A stretch of 41,847 bases of DNA from an uncultured Chryseobacterium sp. (GCA_913777465.1 CAJYRQ010000069.1:1-41847); one strand, 5' to 3'; positions 26,679 to 34,786 are shown, counted from the first letter of the stretch. Program-made: numbers and translations. The notes: generated by a model from the sequence alone, not told the origin.

Positions 26679-27497
26679 TTACTTTTTAAGCAGAACAATC
26701 TCCACCCTCCGGTTTTTGCTGAAATCCTCTTCCTTACGTTCGGGATAAACAACAGGATTAAGATGTCCCTGCCCGGTTGCTTTTATCCGTGAAGAATGGA
26801 TGCCCTGTAATTCCAGGTATTCTTTGATGGCATTGGCTCTTGTAAAGGAGAGGTTGAATGTTTTCAGATCGAGATCTTCTCCGTCGAAATTATCATAATC
26901 GCAGCAGATATGGCCCTGCAGCTCCACTTCTACAGACGGGTTGTTTTTTAAAATGTCTGCCAGCTGGGCCAGGACTTTATTCCCTTTGGGAAGCCAGATG
27001 TGGCGGCCTCCGACAAAATTGACGTTCGGAAGGGAAAAGGTATCCCTTACTTTCATTTCGGAAACTTTCCTGCTGAAGAAACTGGCAAATGTTTTTCCGG
27101 CCCTTATTTCACCAGGCTCCATTACCTGATCAATAAATACATCCACCCTCCTGTTTTTCCGGCGCAGGTCTTCGGTGCTGTTGTCGTTGATCTGTTTTTC
27201 TTTTCCCAGACCGGTTACGCTCTGTACCTCGATATGACGGCCGATCTTTTTCTGCAGATAGGCACTTACTGCCAGGGCCCGGCTTTCCGAAAGTTTCTTA
27301 TTATACTCCGAGGTCCCGGAAATATCACAGTTCCCGAAAATCCTGAATTTCAAGGTTTTGTTCAACCGGCTGATACTGTCCAGCTTTTTCTCCGAATCTC
27401 TGCTGAGTTTCGCGCTGTTGTAATCGAAATAAACGGAGGCCAGCATCTGTGCTTTGCAAAATGTGCACAGAAACATCAATATGATAAGAATTCTCAT
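26679..27497 (-). CDS. Exported protein with two tandem OmpA-like domains
   Basis: 272 residues. Signal peptide (ILIILMFLCTFCKA/QM). Two OmpA/MotB peptidoglycan-binding modules in series: residues about 20-123 (VYFDYNSAKLSRDSEKKLDSI, GNCDISGTSEYNKKLSESRA, RKNRRVDVFI) and about 150-271 (QGHICCDYD, SFTRANAIKEYLELQGI, GQGHLNP, SKNRRVEIVLL). The key Asp/Arg positions of the fold are visible in the first copy; in the second the usual TDxxG loop reads GHICCDYD with a Cys pair. Two binding modules could bridge two glycan strands. There is no barrel, so it is probably periplasmic. Confidence 0.88.
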   Translation of the reverse strand: MRILIILMFLCTFCKAQMLASVYFDYNSAKLSRDSEKKLDSISRLNKTLKFRIFGNCDISGTSEYNKKLSESRALAVSAYLQKKIGRHIEVQSVTGLGKEKQINDNSTEDLRRKNRRVDVFIDQVMEPGEIRAGKTFASFFSRKVSEMKVRDTFSLPNVNFVGGRHIWLPKGNKVLAQLADILKNNPSVEVELQGHICCDYDNFDGEDLDLKTFNLSFTRANAIKEYLELQGIHSSRIKATGQGHLNPVVYPERKEEDFSKNRRVEIVLLKK

Positions 27498-27652
27498 CCT
27501 ATTTGTTTTGTACTAAACGGTAAATAAACGGAAATAGTTTATCATAATGCCCTGCAGAATGTCTTTTTATGATTTCACAGGCGGGAAGCTTTTTCCGACG
27601 GTAAAGAACCGGGGAATCAACATACTCTGGTGAAGCCTGTTGCGGGCAGATC

Positions 27653-27685
27653 AAAAAATTCCGGCGAAGCAAACTTCCGCCGGAA
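27653..27685 (-). terminator. Terminator after the first T9SS cargo gene
   Basis: TTCCGGCGAAG (27659-27669) pairs with CTTCCGCCGGAA (27674-27685) with one bulged base; six T on the minus-strand 3' side. Confidence 0.88.
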
Positions 27686-27731
27686 CTGAAAATAAAATTA
27701 ATTTACCAAAAAAACATCCTCTGGACATTAT

Positions 27732-29132
27732 TTAATTTTTAACCGCTTTCTTTGAGATGACTTTTCCGGATGCAGTAGTTATCTTTACAAAATAGTTTCC
27801 TTTTACCAGTGATGAGGTATTGAACTTCGACCCTCTTCCTTTTAAAACAATCCTGCCTGTTTCATCGGCAATTTCTACCTCATTTACCGGTTCATCCGCC
27901 AATAGGGAAAGCTCGTCTTTAAAAGGATTATTGATCCGGATATCTTTATTTTTTAAAGACAATCCGTCTGCAGAGAGCACCTGCTGCTGGATCACAAATC
28001 TTGAAATGTTGTTGTCGTGCATTACGTAAATGTAATTATCCTTTACAAAAATAAATCTCAGAGAGGTATATGAGGTTCCGGTGAGCGGATAAAAAGTATT
28101 GTTGTTGATGGTTACGTTATTCCCGTTAAGAGCATAGCAGGCAATCCCCAGTTCCTGTGCTGAGTTTTCTGCGGGTACGATAATCAGGTTATTGTAAATA
28201 AGAGGCTGGCCATCGGCAGAATAGGCAGAGCCGTTGTAGGTAAATGATTTATTTCCTGTAACCACGCCGCCGGTTCCTACGGAAGTATCCAGATTACCCA
28301 TGGCATTGGTTTTGGTGAAATAAATATTGTTATTCCCATTAAATTTGTTGATAAACGAACCGTCATTCTGTGAACTTTGTACACTGGAATGATAAGCTGC
28401 CGTGGAAGGAACCCCTGAATTTTTAACCTGCGCATATCCGCCCTGCCCGTAAGCAGCATCCAGGTTCCCGGTATTGATATCGACTTTCCGGATGTTGGAC
28501 TGGCCGGCCGAAGGATTTATGAATTCGTACAATGCATTGTCTTTGTTAAAAATAAATTCGTAGGTGCTGTTTCCGTTCGGATCTCCGGCCACGGCAGAAT
28601 TGATAGTCATGGATCCGTTCACGCCGTAAGAAGAATCGGGAGTTCCGTCGGGCAGGAATTTATGGAACGCGGTATCATCACGGAAGAAGATTTTACCGTC
28701 GGAAAGTACAATTTTATAATTCCAGTCGGTTGCCTGCATCACCGAGCCGGAAAAACTGCTGTCCGGCTGACCGTTTGAGAGATACTTTTTATTTCCGTTG
28801 GTTAAGAAGAAATTGCTGTTTGCATAAAAGTAGTAGGCTTCAAAAAAAGGAATCAGGATGTTTCCGTTGTTTCCGAAACTGGTGTCCGGCGAGCCGTCGC
28901 TGTTCAAACGGATAAACTGTGTATCGGATCCTGAAACGGAAGGATAGCTGACGAAGATTTTATTTCCCTGGAAGGTAGAATGAATGTTGGGAATCAGCAG
29001 CAGGTAATTATTGGATCCCACTCCTGAAATAGTTACGGTCCCATTGGTGCCGAAAGAAGTATCTTTTGAAATGGAAATCTGGGCATTAGCCATTGTACAG
29101 GCCAACCCTAAAAAGGTAATAATTTGTTTCAT
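27732..29132 (-). CDS. Secreted delta-60-like repeat protein with T9SS sorting domain
   Basis: 466 residues from the ATG at 29132; the in-frame ATG at 29168 is less likely because the signal peptide MKQIITFLGLACTMANA starts here and a promoter element lies at 29155-29162. The body has repeats built on DTSFG.NG (DTSFGTNGTV, DTSFGNNGNI, DSSYGVNGSM, DTSVGTGGVV), like the delta-60 repeat family, which probably forms a propeller-like beta fold. The C-terminal ~75 residues are a type A T9SS sorting domain (NPFKDELSL, VEIADETGRIVLKG, SSLVKGNYFVKITTASGKVISKKAVKN). Likely cell-surface or secreted. It is a paralog of the next gene. Confidence 0.88.
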   Translation of the reverse strand: MKQIITFLGLACTMANAQISISKDTSFGTNGTVTISGVGSNNYLLLIPNIHSTFQGNKIFVSYPSVSGSDTQFIRLNSDGSPDTSFGNNGNILIPFFEAYYFYANSNFFLTNGNKKYLSNGQPDSSFSGSVMQATDWNYKIVLSDGKIFFRDDTAFHKFLPDGTPDSSYGVNGSMTINSAVAGDPNGNSTYEFIFNKDNALYEFINPSAGQSNIRKVDINTGNLDAAYGQGGYAQVKNSGVPSTAAYHSSVQSSQNDGSFINKFNGNNNIYFTKTNAMGNLDTSVGTGGVVTGNKSFTYNGSAYSADGQPLIYNNLIIVPAENSAQELGIACYALNGNNVTINNNTFYPLTGTSYTSLRFIFVKDNYIYVMHDNNISRFVIQQQVLSADGLSLKNKDIRINNPFKDELSLLADEPVNEVEIADETGRIVLKGRGSKFNTSSLVKGNYFVKITTASGKVISKKAVKN

Positions 29133-29154
29133 TAAAACGTGTTTTTTTATTAGC

Positions 29155-29162
29155 CAAAGATA
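29155..29162 (-). promoter_or_regulatory. -7 element of the first T9SS cargo gene
   Basis: TATCTTTG on the minus strand, full TAnnTTTG match, 22 bp before the ATG at 29132. It supports that start over the one at 29168. Confidence 0.5.
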
Positions 29163-29259
29163 CAACAATTTCCGAATCCCATGATACCCATTTATAAAAT
29201 ATTTTTTAGTGCCTGAAAGGCCTTAACTTTTATTTTTAATTTATCCAATTCAAGACAAT

Positions 29260-29284
29260 AAAAAAACCCGGAGATCGTCCGGGG
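29260..29284 (-). terminator. Terminator after the second T9SS cargo gene
   Basis: CCCGGA (29267-29272) and TCCGGG (29278-29283), with a run of seven T on the minus-strand 3' side. Confidence 0.85.
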
Positions 29285-29308
29285 CGTGCTTCTTTTAAAA
29301 TTAAAAGC

Positions 29309-30727
29309 TTACCGCTTCATTCCTTTTTTGGAAACTACTTTCCCTTTTTGGGTTGTTACCTTAATAATATAGATGTCTTTTTGAAGATTTGAAGTATTGA
29401 TGTTTTTTGAGGATTTGCTTTCCATCATCAATCTTCCGCCTTTATCCAGAATCTCTACAGACCTTATTTCTTCATCGGTTATCAGATTCAGTTCACTGCC
29501 AAACGGATTAACAAACTGAACCTTTATATCCGTCTCCGTTTCTTTTGACTTAAGAACTACATTTGAAATTACATATCTTTTAATGGTGTTCGGACTGATC
29601 ATCAGATACAGATAATTATCTTTCGCTGAAATGAAAACTTTGTCATCTGGATTTATCATCTGCGTGGTTATCCCCGTATCCAGAAGGGTCTGGCTGTTGA
29701 TTGTACTTAGGTTAGCACTGTTTACACTCATAAGAAACAATTTTCTGGGATAGCTGTCGTCCAGAACCGGTATAACGACATGATTGTCTACCACGGCAAA
29801 ATCCTGGGCGTATAAAAGATTTTTCCCGTTAAGATTAGAAGGAAGTTCTATTTTCCCGTTGAAACCAAATGAAGTATCGAGCATACCGGTAGGAAGAGTC
29901 CTGGTAAGAAATTTTGCAGAAGAGAGATCATCAAACAGGTAGTTTACCAGTGAATTATCATTCATCATACAGAATTTCATTATTGTAGATGAAGATCCGG
30001 TATTGTACTGCGCATTGCCGTTAACCCCGAAGGTGGTATCGTAGTTCCCCGTCGTGTAATTCATTTTACGGAGCGACGAATTGTTCGATTCATATTCCAT
30101 AATGGAATTGCCGGCATGAAAGGCGATGAATTTTTCATGATTGCTGAAAACCGTATTGGTATAGTTGGATAAAGTGCTGTTGCAGGCCATCGTCCCGTTG
30201 GTACCGAAGGCAGAATCAAGCTGTCCCGAAGGATTGAGCTGATAGATGCTGTTGGCGGTCCTGATGAGCAGATTTCCGTTCGGCAGGACTTTCCTGTAGA
30301 TTTCATTGGCCTGGATTTCCGTTTGCCCGGCAGTTCCGTAGGTCATGTCTAAAGTTCCGTTGTAATGGAATTTTTTCCCCGAAAACATCATCACATCCGC
30401 AGTGCCGGAATTGTGGACGAAATCTTCGGCACCTGCCGTTGCATACGCCAGCGGACAGCCAAAGGAGCCGGCGGTTCCAAAGGATGAATCGATACTGCCA
30501 TCGGTACCGAGCATGGTGATTCTGGAATCTGTGAGGTTGGCGGTGGAAACATCGAAATTCTGAACGATAATTTTGTTGTTTACAAAATGGTAAGAGAGAA
30601 ATCCGCTGACACTGGGATTTAGATTAACAATGCTGTTGTTGCCGAAATTGGAATCGGATGCAAGGTTAAGTTGAGCGTTGGCGAATACCGTTACCAACGC
30701 TAACGCGGTAATAAATGATTTTTTCAT
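29309..30727 (-). CDS. Secreted delta-60-like repeat protein with T9SS sorting domain, paralog
   Basis: 472 residues. Signal peptide SFITALALVTVFANA/QL. The same design as the neighbour: repeats DSNFGNNSIV, DSSFGTAGSF, DMTYGTAGQTEI, DSAFGTNGTM, DTTFGVNGNA, DTSFGFNGKI, then a C-terminal T9SS domain (NPFGSELNLI, VEILDKGGRLMMES, SNLQKDIYIIKVTTQKGKVVSKKGMKR). The two genes look like an old tandem duplication, each with its own promoter element and terminator. Function unknown; delta-60 repeat proteins are predicted secreted binding or structural proteins. Confidence 0.88.
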   Translation of the reverse strand: MKKSFITALALVTVFANAQLNLASDSNFGNNSIVNLNPSVSGFLSYHFVNNKIIVQNFDVSTANLTDSRITMLGTDGSIDSSFGTAGSFGCPLAYATAGAEDFVHNSGTADVMMFSGKKFHYNGTLDMTYGTAGQTEIQANEIYRKVLPNGNLLIRTANSIYQLNPSGQLDSAFGTNGTMACNSTLSNYTNTVFSNHEKFIAFHAGNSIMEYESNNSSLRKMNYTTGNYDTTFGVNGNAQYNTGSSSTIMKFCMMNDNSLVNYLFDDLSSAKFLTRTLPTGMLDTSFGFNGKIELPSNLNGKNLLYAQDFAVVDNHVVIPVLDDSYPRKLFLMSVNSANLSTINSQTLLDTGITTQMINPDDKVFISAKDNYLYLMISPNTIKRYVISNVVLKSKETETDIKVQFVNPFGSELNLITDEEIRSVEILDKGGRLMMESKSSKNINTSNLQKDIYIIKVTTQKGKVVSKKGMKR

Positions 30728-30752
30728 AATATCTTGTTTTGTAGGTGTTTAT

Positions 30753-30780
30753 CAAAGTTACTTATTTTTTTTCACACAAA
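30753..30780 (-). promoter_or_regulatory. Promoter of the second T9SS cargo gene
   Basis: Minus strand: TTTG (30780-30777), 16 nt, TAACTTTG (30760-30753), matching the Bacteroidetes -33/-7 consensus; the ATG is at 30727. Confidence 0.55.
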
Positions 30781-30810
30781 AATGAAAAAGCAGGCAATAA
30801 TTGCCTGCTT
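30777..30810 (-). terminator. Terminator behind the lysS-tail remnant (probable ancestral lysS terminator)
   Basis: Perfect 10-bp arms AAGCAGGCAA (30788-30797) and TTGCCTGCTT (30801-30810), loop TAA, with TTTTT C ATTTTT on the minus-strand 3' side. It lies 27 bp beyond the stop codon of the lysS-tail copy at 30837, the usual distance for a gene terminator, and 140 bp beyond the nuclease-like gene. Intact lysS has no terminator of its own. Confidence 0.85.
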
Positions 30811-30836
30811 CTATATATCTGTGGTACATAAAGTTA

Positions 30837-30890
30837 CTAAACCAGCCTCATCAAAATACTATCGTCGGTTTTTTCTACTTTTACTTTATT
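30837..30890 (-). pseudogene. Diverged copy of the lysS 3' end (last 18 codons)
   Basis: Read on the minus strand this stretch encodes NKVKVEKTDDSILMRLV and a TAG stop; intact lysS ends NLVKVEKTDENVLMRLI and TAA. Twelve of 17 residues are identical and the rest mostly conservative, and many of the base differences are at silent positions. There is no start codon or gene body upstream. It is therefore a leftover lysS tail from a different allele, in the same orientation as lysS, on the far side of the ATPase-nuclease pair. Confidence 0.82.
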
Positions 30891-30949
30891 AAAAATGTTA
30901 TGATTAAAAGTTAATAGCAGATTTCTTGTTTACTTATAAGATAATTCTA

Positions 30950-31468
30950 TCATTCAAACACTATATAATTTCCCTCAGAAAGATCAACACTATACTTTGT
31001 CTTAAATAATACTTTCTTCTCAGATTTACTTGATTGTGGAATTTTTCTCTTAGTATATCCTCTTGGATTAACAGCCTCAAAACAAGCTAATGCATATCTC
31101 AAATCAAATTTATCAAGAAATTCACTGTAATATTTAAAAGTATTTTCTAATTGCTTATATATTTTTTTCTTATGTGTACTGAGATTATCATTTGTTGCTT
31201 TCACTTCAACAAAGTGAATTACACCTGAATTAAATAAAACAAAATCACATTGCCCTCCTTTTATACTTAACATAACACATTCATCATTTTGCACAAAATG
31301 ATAATTCTCCTTAGTATTATTTTCTATATGGACATGAAAAATTTCATCACCATTTACGAAAACTCCTTTTTTCAATACTTGATGGTCATAGACAAATTTA
31401 TGCTTTTCAAAGATCTCGTTCACACATACCTCTTTGTCTGGAAAAACATTTAGAAACTCATTTATCAT
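30950..31468 (-). CDS. Small PD-(D/E)XK nuclease-like protein, partner of the ATPase
   Basis: 172 residues, AT-rich. The central part carries a PD-(D/E)XK pattern: GGQCDFVLFN with D75, then after a strand FVEVKA with E88 and K90, and a following helix KKKIYKQLENTFKYY with Q106, as in RecB-like nucleases. The C-terminus is basic (NPRGYTKRKIPQSSKSEKK). The ATG overlaps the ATPase stop by 4 bp (31465-31468), so the two are coupled. Metal-dependent cleavage of DNA or RNA is predicted; the target is unknown. I do not recognise a named family. The pairing resembles ATPase-plus-nuclease defence systems such as Septu, PARIS or AbiL, but with a different effector. Confidence 0.78.
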   Translation of the reverse strand: MINEFLNVFPDKEVCVNEIFEKHKFVYDHQVLKKGVFVNGDEIFHVHIENNTKENYHFVQNDECVMLSIKGGQCDFVLFNSGVIHFVEVKATNDNLSTHKKKIYKQLENTFKYYSEFLDKFDLRYALACFEAVNPRGYTKRKIPQSSKSEKKVLFKTKYSVDLSEGNYIVFE

Positions 31469-32751
31469 AAAGACAATATTTTATCAAATTCATCTGCAAA
31501 TTCGTCTGAAACCTGATCAATCATATTAGACTTCAGCTGGCCTAATTTATGATTCATTATTTTATATGACTTTCCGTTTCTCAGCTCGTAAGCATTAAAA
31601 TTTTTAGGATTAATCCAAGATGATTTGTTAATGATCTTATTTACCTCTTTCGGCTTTTCTTTTCCTTTCTGAAATGCCAATAGCAGGTTATTAATAGAAG
31701 CAAGTATATAAGGACTATGGGTAGTTATAACCATCTTTTTCCTCTGGTAATCTACCCGCGTAAAGTCAAAAACATTTTTAATCAAATATTTAATAAGCTG
31801 GTGCTGTGTTTTCGGGTAAATATTAAGCTCTGGCTCTTCGATTACATAATTAAAATGGTAATTTTCCTTTAATGTTTTTGCATATTCTATTAACAAAATT
31901 ATCGGGATAATACTTTGCATTCCCGAAGCAGATTGGATTAAATCCACCTTTTCATTATCATTATGATAAATATAAGATGTTTTTCCTTCCCTTTTATATG
32001 TAAAACTCTTGTCAATCAGGTTCAAAGGAATCTCTTTAACCACATTTAAGGCTTTTTCATATTCTTGCCCAATCTCTAACAAATGCTTTGGAATCTGAAT
32101 ATTATTGTTAATGAGTCCAAAGACATTCTCAGCAATGATGTGTAAAAAATTTCTTTCAGATGGAATATATTGAGAGTCAAAAAAAATATCGTAACCATAC
32201 TTATGTAATAAAGAATCATAGTAATTAAGAAATTTATTCAGTATTTCTATGCTCATTTTGTCTTTTACATCTACATTAATTTTTTTAACAACAGTTTCAT
32301 TAAATTCTTTCTCAATATTTTCAATATTTGTAGTTTTAATTATTTTTAAGCTCTCATTATCAATTTCTCTTAAAAATTGATAGTCCGTAAGAAAGTTTAT
32401 TGCTTTATAATCTTCAAAATTACTTGAGTCGAGTATCTTGCTTTTTATTTCTTCCCTGACATTAACTTTTATTTTTTTTTTATTATAAAAAATAAAAGAA
32501 TAATTTCCATATGAATAAAATAAAAATGTACTATCTGTTAAAAATTCCAGCATGCCATATTTATCTAATTCTATTTCAAAAAAATCATCATTATTCTTTC
32601 TGAAATTTTCATCTTCAAATATAGCTAACAACTTTGCAATAGTGCTTTTACCTGTAGCTTGTTTTCCAATAAGGCATAAAAAGTCCCTAACTTCAATATC
32701 AATATTAATTAGAGGTCCAAAATTTTTAACGATAAATCTTGCTGTTTGCAT
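31465..32751 (-). CDS. ABC-type AAA ATPase (AAA_15/AAA_21-like), putative defence sensor
   Basis: 428 residues. All ABC-ATPase elements are present: Walker A GKQATGKST (G29-T37); signature-like SASGMQS (274-280); Walker B YVIEEPE (302-308) with catalytic Glu; and H-loop TTHSPY (H345). The inserted part between Walker A and signature (about 45-265) is helical and unlike SbcC/RecF, and there is no C-terminal TOPRIM domain as in OLD or Gabija proteins. Such ATPases commonly sense phage or damaged DNA and release a toxic partner. The gene starts only 13 bp after the lysS stop with no terminator between, so it is probably co-transcribed with lysS. Base composition is far more AT-rich than lysS, suggesting transfer. 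Confidence 0.85.
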   Translation of the reverse strand: MQTARFIVKNFGPLINIDIEVRDFLCLIGKQATGKSTIAKLLAIFEDENFRKNNDDFFEIELDKYGMLEFLTDSTFLFYSYGNYSFIFYNKKKIKVNVREEIKSKILDSSNFEDYKAINFLTDYQFLREIDNESLKIIKTTNIENIEKEFNETVVKKINVDVKDKMSIEILNKFLNYYDSLLHKYGYDIFFDSQYIPSERNFLHIIAENVFGLINNNIQIPKHLLEIGQEYEKALNVVKEIPLNLIDKSFTYKREGKTSYIYHNDNEKVDLIQSASGMQSIIPIILLIEYAKTLKENYHFNYVIEEPELNIYPKTQHQLIKYLIKNVFDFTRVDYQRKKMVITTHSPYILASINNLLLAFQKGKEKPKEVNKIINKSSWINPKNFNAYELRNGKSYKIMNHKLGQLKSNMIDQVSDEFADEFDKILSL

Positions 32752-32764
32752 TATTTTTTTTATG

Positions 32765-34465
32765 TTAAATTAACCTCATCAAAACATTCTCATCAGTCTT
32801 TTCCACTTTCACTAGGTTGTTTTTCGTTAAAGTTTTGGAAGCCTTATCCCATTTTTTACCGGAAAGCTGGCTTCTTTCTTTCACTTCAGCAAGCGAAAAC
32901 GGCCCTTCCTGGGAATTTAAAATTTCAAGAATTACCTTTTCATCTTCTCCCAATTCAATCTGCGGAACCGTCTTCTCCGGTTTCATCTGCGGGAAGAACA
33001 ATACTTCCTGGATAGAAGCATTGTTGGTAAGGAACATAATCAGTCGGTCCATCCCGATTCCCAATCCTGAGGTCGGCGGCATTCCGTATTCAAGGGCTCT
33101 CAGGAAGTCCTCGTCGATAAACTGCCCTGCTTCATCATCGCCTTTCTCGGATAATTTAAGCTGATCTTCAAAACGTTCCCTCTGATCGATCGGATCATTA
33201 AGCTCGGAATAGGCATTCGCGATTTCCTTTCCGCAGACCATCAATTCAAAACGCTCCGTAAGGCCTTCTTTGCTTCGGTGCTTCTTCGTTAAAGGTGACA
33301 TTTCGATCGGGTAATCGGTAATGAAAGTAGGCTGGATGAAGTTTCCTTCGCATTTCTCACCGAAAATTTCATCGATTAATTTCCCTTTCCCCATGGTTTC
33401 ATTTACCTCAATACCAATTGATTTGGCAAAGTCGAATAATTCCTGTTCCGTTTTACCGGTAATATCGAAACCTGTAAATTTGAGGATCGCATCTGTCATG
33501 GAAACCCTTTCGTAAGGGGCTTTGAAATCTACTTCATAATCCCCGAAAGTCGCTTTGGTGGTTCCGTTTACCTGGATGGCACAGAATTCCAGCAACTTCT
33601 CGGTAAAATCCATCATCCAGTTGTAATCCTTATAGGCTACATAGATTTCCATAGCGGTAAATTCCGGGTTGTGGGTACGGTCCATCCCTTCATTCCTGAA
33701 GTTTTTGGAAAATTCATACACCCCGTCGAATCCGCCTACGATCAGCCTTTTCAGGTATAATTCGTTGGCAATCCTTAAATATAAAGGAATATCCAGTGCA
33801 TTGTGATGGGTAATGAAAGGCCTTGCAGCGGCTCCCCCCGGGATCGACTGTAAGATCGGCGTCTCCACCTCAAAATATCCGGCATCGTTGAAGAACGTTC
33901 TCATGGCATTGAAAAGTTTCGTTCTTTTTACAAAAACTTCCTTTACCTGAGGGTTTACCGTAAGATCTACATAACGCTGTCTGTATCTCATTTCCGGATC
34001 GTTGAACGCATCGTACACCACTCCGTTTTCATCGGTTCTCGGTTGCGGAAGCGGTCTCAACGATTTGGTAAGAAGGGTAAAATCCTTCACCAAAACTGTT
34101 TTTTCACCTACCTGCGTGGTAAAAAGCTCCCCTTCTACCCCAATGATATCGCCGATATCCAAAAGGTGCTTATAGACTTCATTGTACAATGTTTTGTCTT
34201 CACCCGTGCAGATCTCATCCCTGTTGAAATACACCTGGATACGACCTGTAGAATCCTGCAATTCAGCAAAAGAAGCTTTCCCCTGAATTCTTCTGGACAT
34301 CAGTCTGCCAGCAATCTTCACCTGTTTACTTTCTGCGAAATCCTGTTTTATAGATTCTGTAGTATCCGTAATAACGTATTCATCCGCCGGGAATGCATTG
34401 ATTCCCATTTCAACAAGCTTGTTCAGCTTTTCTCTTCTAATGATTTCCTGTTCTGATAATTGCAT
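32765..34465 (-). CDS. lysS: Lysyl-tRNA synthetase, class II
   Basis: 566 residues. The N-terminal anticodon-binding OB domain (VKIAGRLMSRRIQGKASFAELQDSTGRIQVYF) is followed by the class II core: motif 1 near RQRYVDLTVNP, motif 2 FRNEGMDRTHNPEFTAMEIY, and motif 3 GLGIGMDRLIMFLTNN. Beyond the usual end near residue 500 there is an extra ~65-residue, winged-helix-like C-terminal domain (EDEKVILEILNSQEGPFSLAEVKERSQLSGKKWDKASKTL). The end of this domain is what is duplicated at 30837-30890. Transcription appears to run on into the ATPase gene. Confidence 0.97.
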   Translation of the reverse strand: MQLSEQEIIRREKLNKLVEMGINAFPADEYVITDTTESIKQDFAESKQVKIAGRLMSRRIQGKASFAELQDSTGRIQVYFNRDEICTGEDKTLYNEVYKHLLDIGDIIGVEGELFTTQVGEKTVLVKDFTLLTKSLRPLPQPRTDENGVVYDAFNDPEMRYRQRYVDLTVNPQVKEVFVKRTKLFNAMRTFFNDAGYFEVETPILQSIPGGAAARPFITHHNALDIPLYLRIANELYLKRLIVGGFDGVYEFSKNFRNEGMDRTHNPEFTAMEIYVAYKDYNWMMDFTEKLLEFCAIQVNGTTKATFGDYEVDFKAPYERVSMTDAILKFTGFDITGKTEQELFDFAKSIGIEVNETMGKGKLIDEIFGEKCEGNFIQPTFITDYPIEMSPLTKKHRSKEGLTERFELMVCGKEIANAYSELNDPIDQRERFEDQLKLSEKGDDEAGQFIDEDFLRALEYGMPPTSGLGIGMDRLIMFLTNNASIQEVLFFPQMKPEKTVPQIELGEDEKVILEILNSQEGPFSLAEVKERSQLSGKKWDKASKTLTKNNLVKVEKTDENVLMRLI

Positions 34466-34488
34466 TTCTTATTTTTTCTAAAAGCGTA

Positions 34489-34496
34489 CAAATTTA
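34489..34496 (-). promoter_or_regulatory. -7 element of lysS
   Basis: TAAATTTG on the minus strand, full TAnnTTTG match, 23 bp before the ATG at 34465. Confidence 0.5.
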
Positions 34497-34658
34497 GTGA
34501 TTATTTATAAAATTAAGTTTAAAAAGTAGCGTAAATATGATATACCGAAAATAGCGGATATTTAAGAAAATAATTAATTACCTACCATATTATAATAAAA
34601 ATTTTAAATTAAATTTAAAATATCACTTAATAATGAATTAAGAATGAATGAAATTTAT

Positions 34659-34666
34659 TATCTTTG
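34659..34666 (+). promoter_or_regulatory. -7 element of an orphan short transcript
   Basis: TATCTTTG, full TAnnTTTG match on the plus strand. The only thing downstream on this strand before the hairpin at 34844 is the 26-codon ORF at 34706. No clear -33 TTG. Confidence 0.5.
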
Positions 34667-34705
34667 AATTACACCACGAATCAAAAATAAATAAAGTATG
34701 AAAAA

Positions 34706-34786
34706 ATGACGACTTTGTTTTCCCGTATGATCAATACCTCCCGGCCGGAACTGCCGGATTATTTAATACGGGCCGGTGATTGTTAG
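34706..34786 (+). CDS. 26-aa leader-like ORF
   Basis: ATG ACG ACT ... TGT TAG, 26 codons, peptide beginning MTTLFSRMINTSRPELPDY and ending IRAGDC. The ATG overlaps the stop of a three-codon mini-ORF (ATGAAAAAATGA at 34698-34709), so re-initiation coupling is possible. The last codons lie in the first arm of the GC-rich hairpin, as in peptide-controlled attenuators. There is no run of a single amino acid codon, so what it would sense is unclear. Function unknown. Confidence 0.4.
   Translation: MTTLFSRMINTSRPELPDYLIRAGDC

Noticed and set aside
30950-32751. The ATPase-nuclease pair as a Gabija, OLD or PARIS system
   Set aside because: The ATPase has no TOPRIM domain, and the partner shows D...ExK nuclease spacing rather than TOPRIM or UvrD-like helicase motifs.
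32746-33164. Plus-strand frames of 89 and 115 aa opposite lysS
   Set aside because: Antisense to a well-conserved synthetase gene; no start signals or family resemblance.
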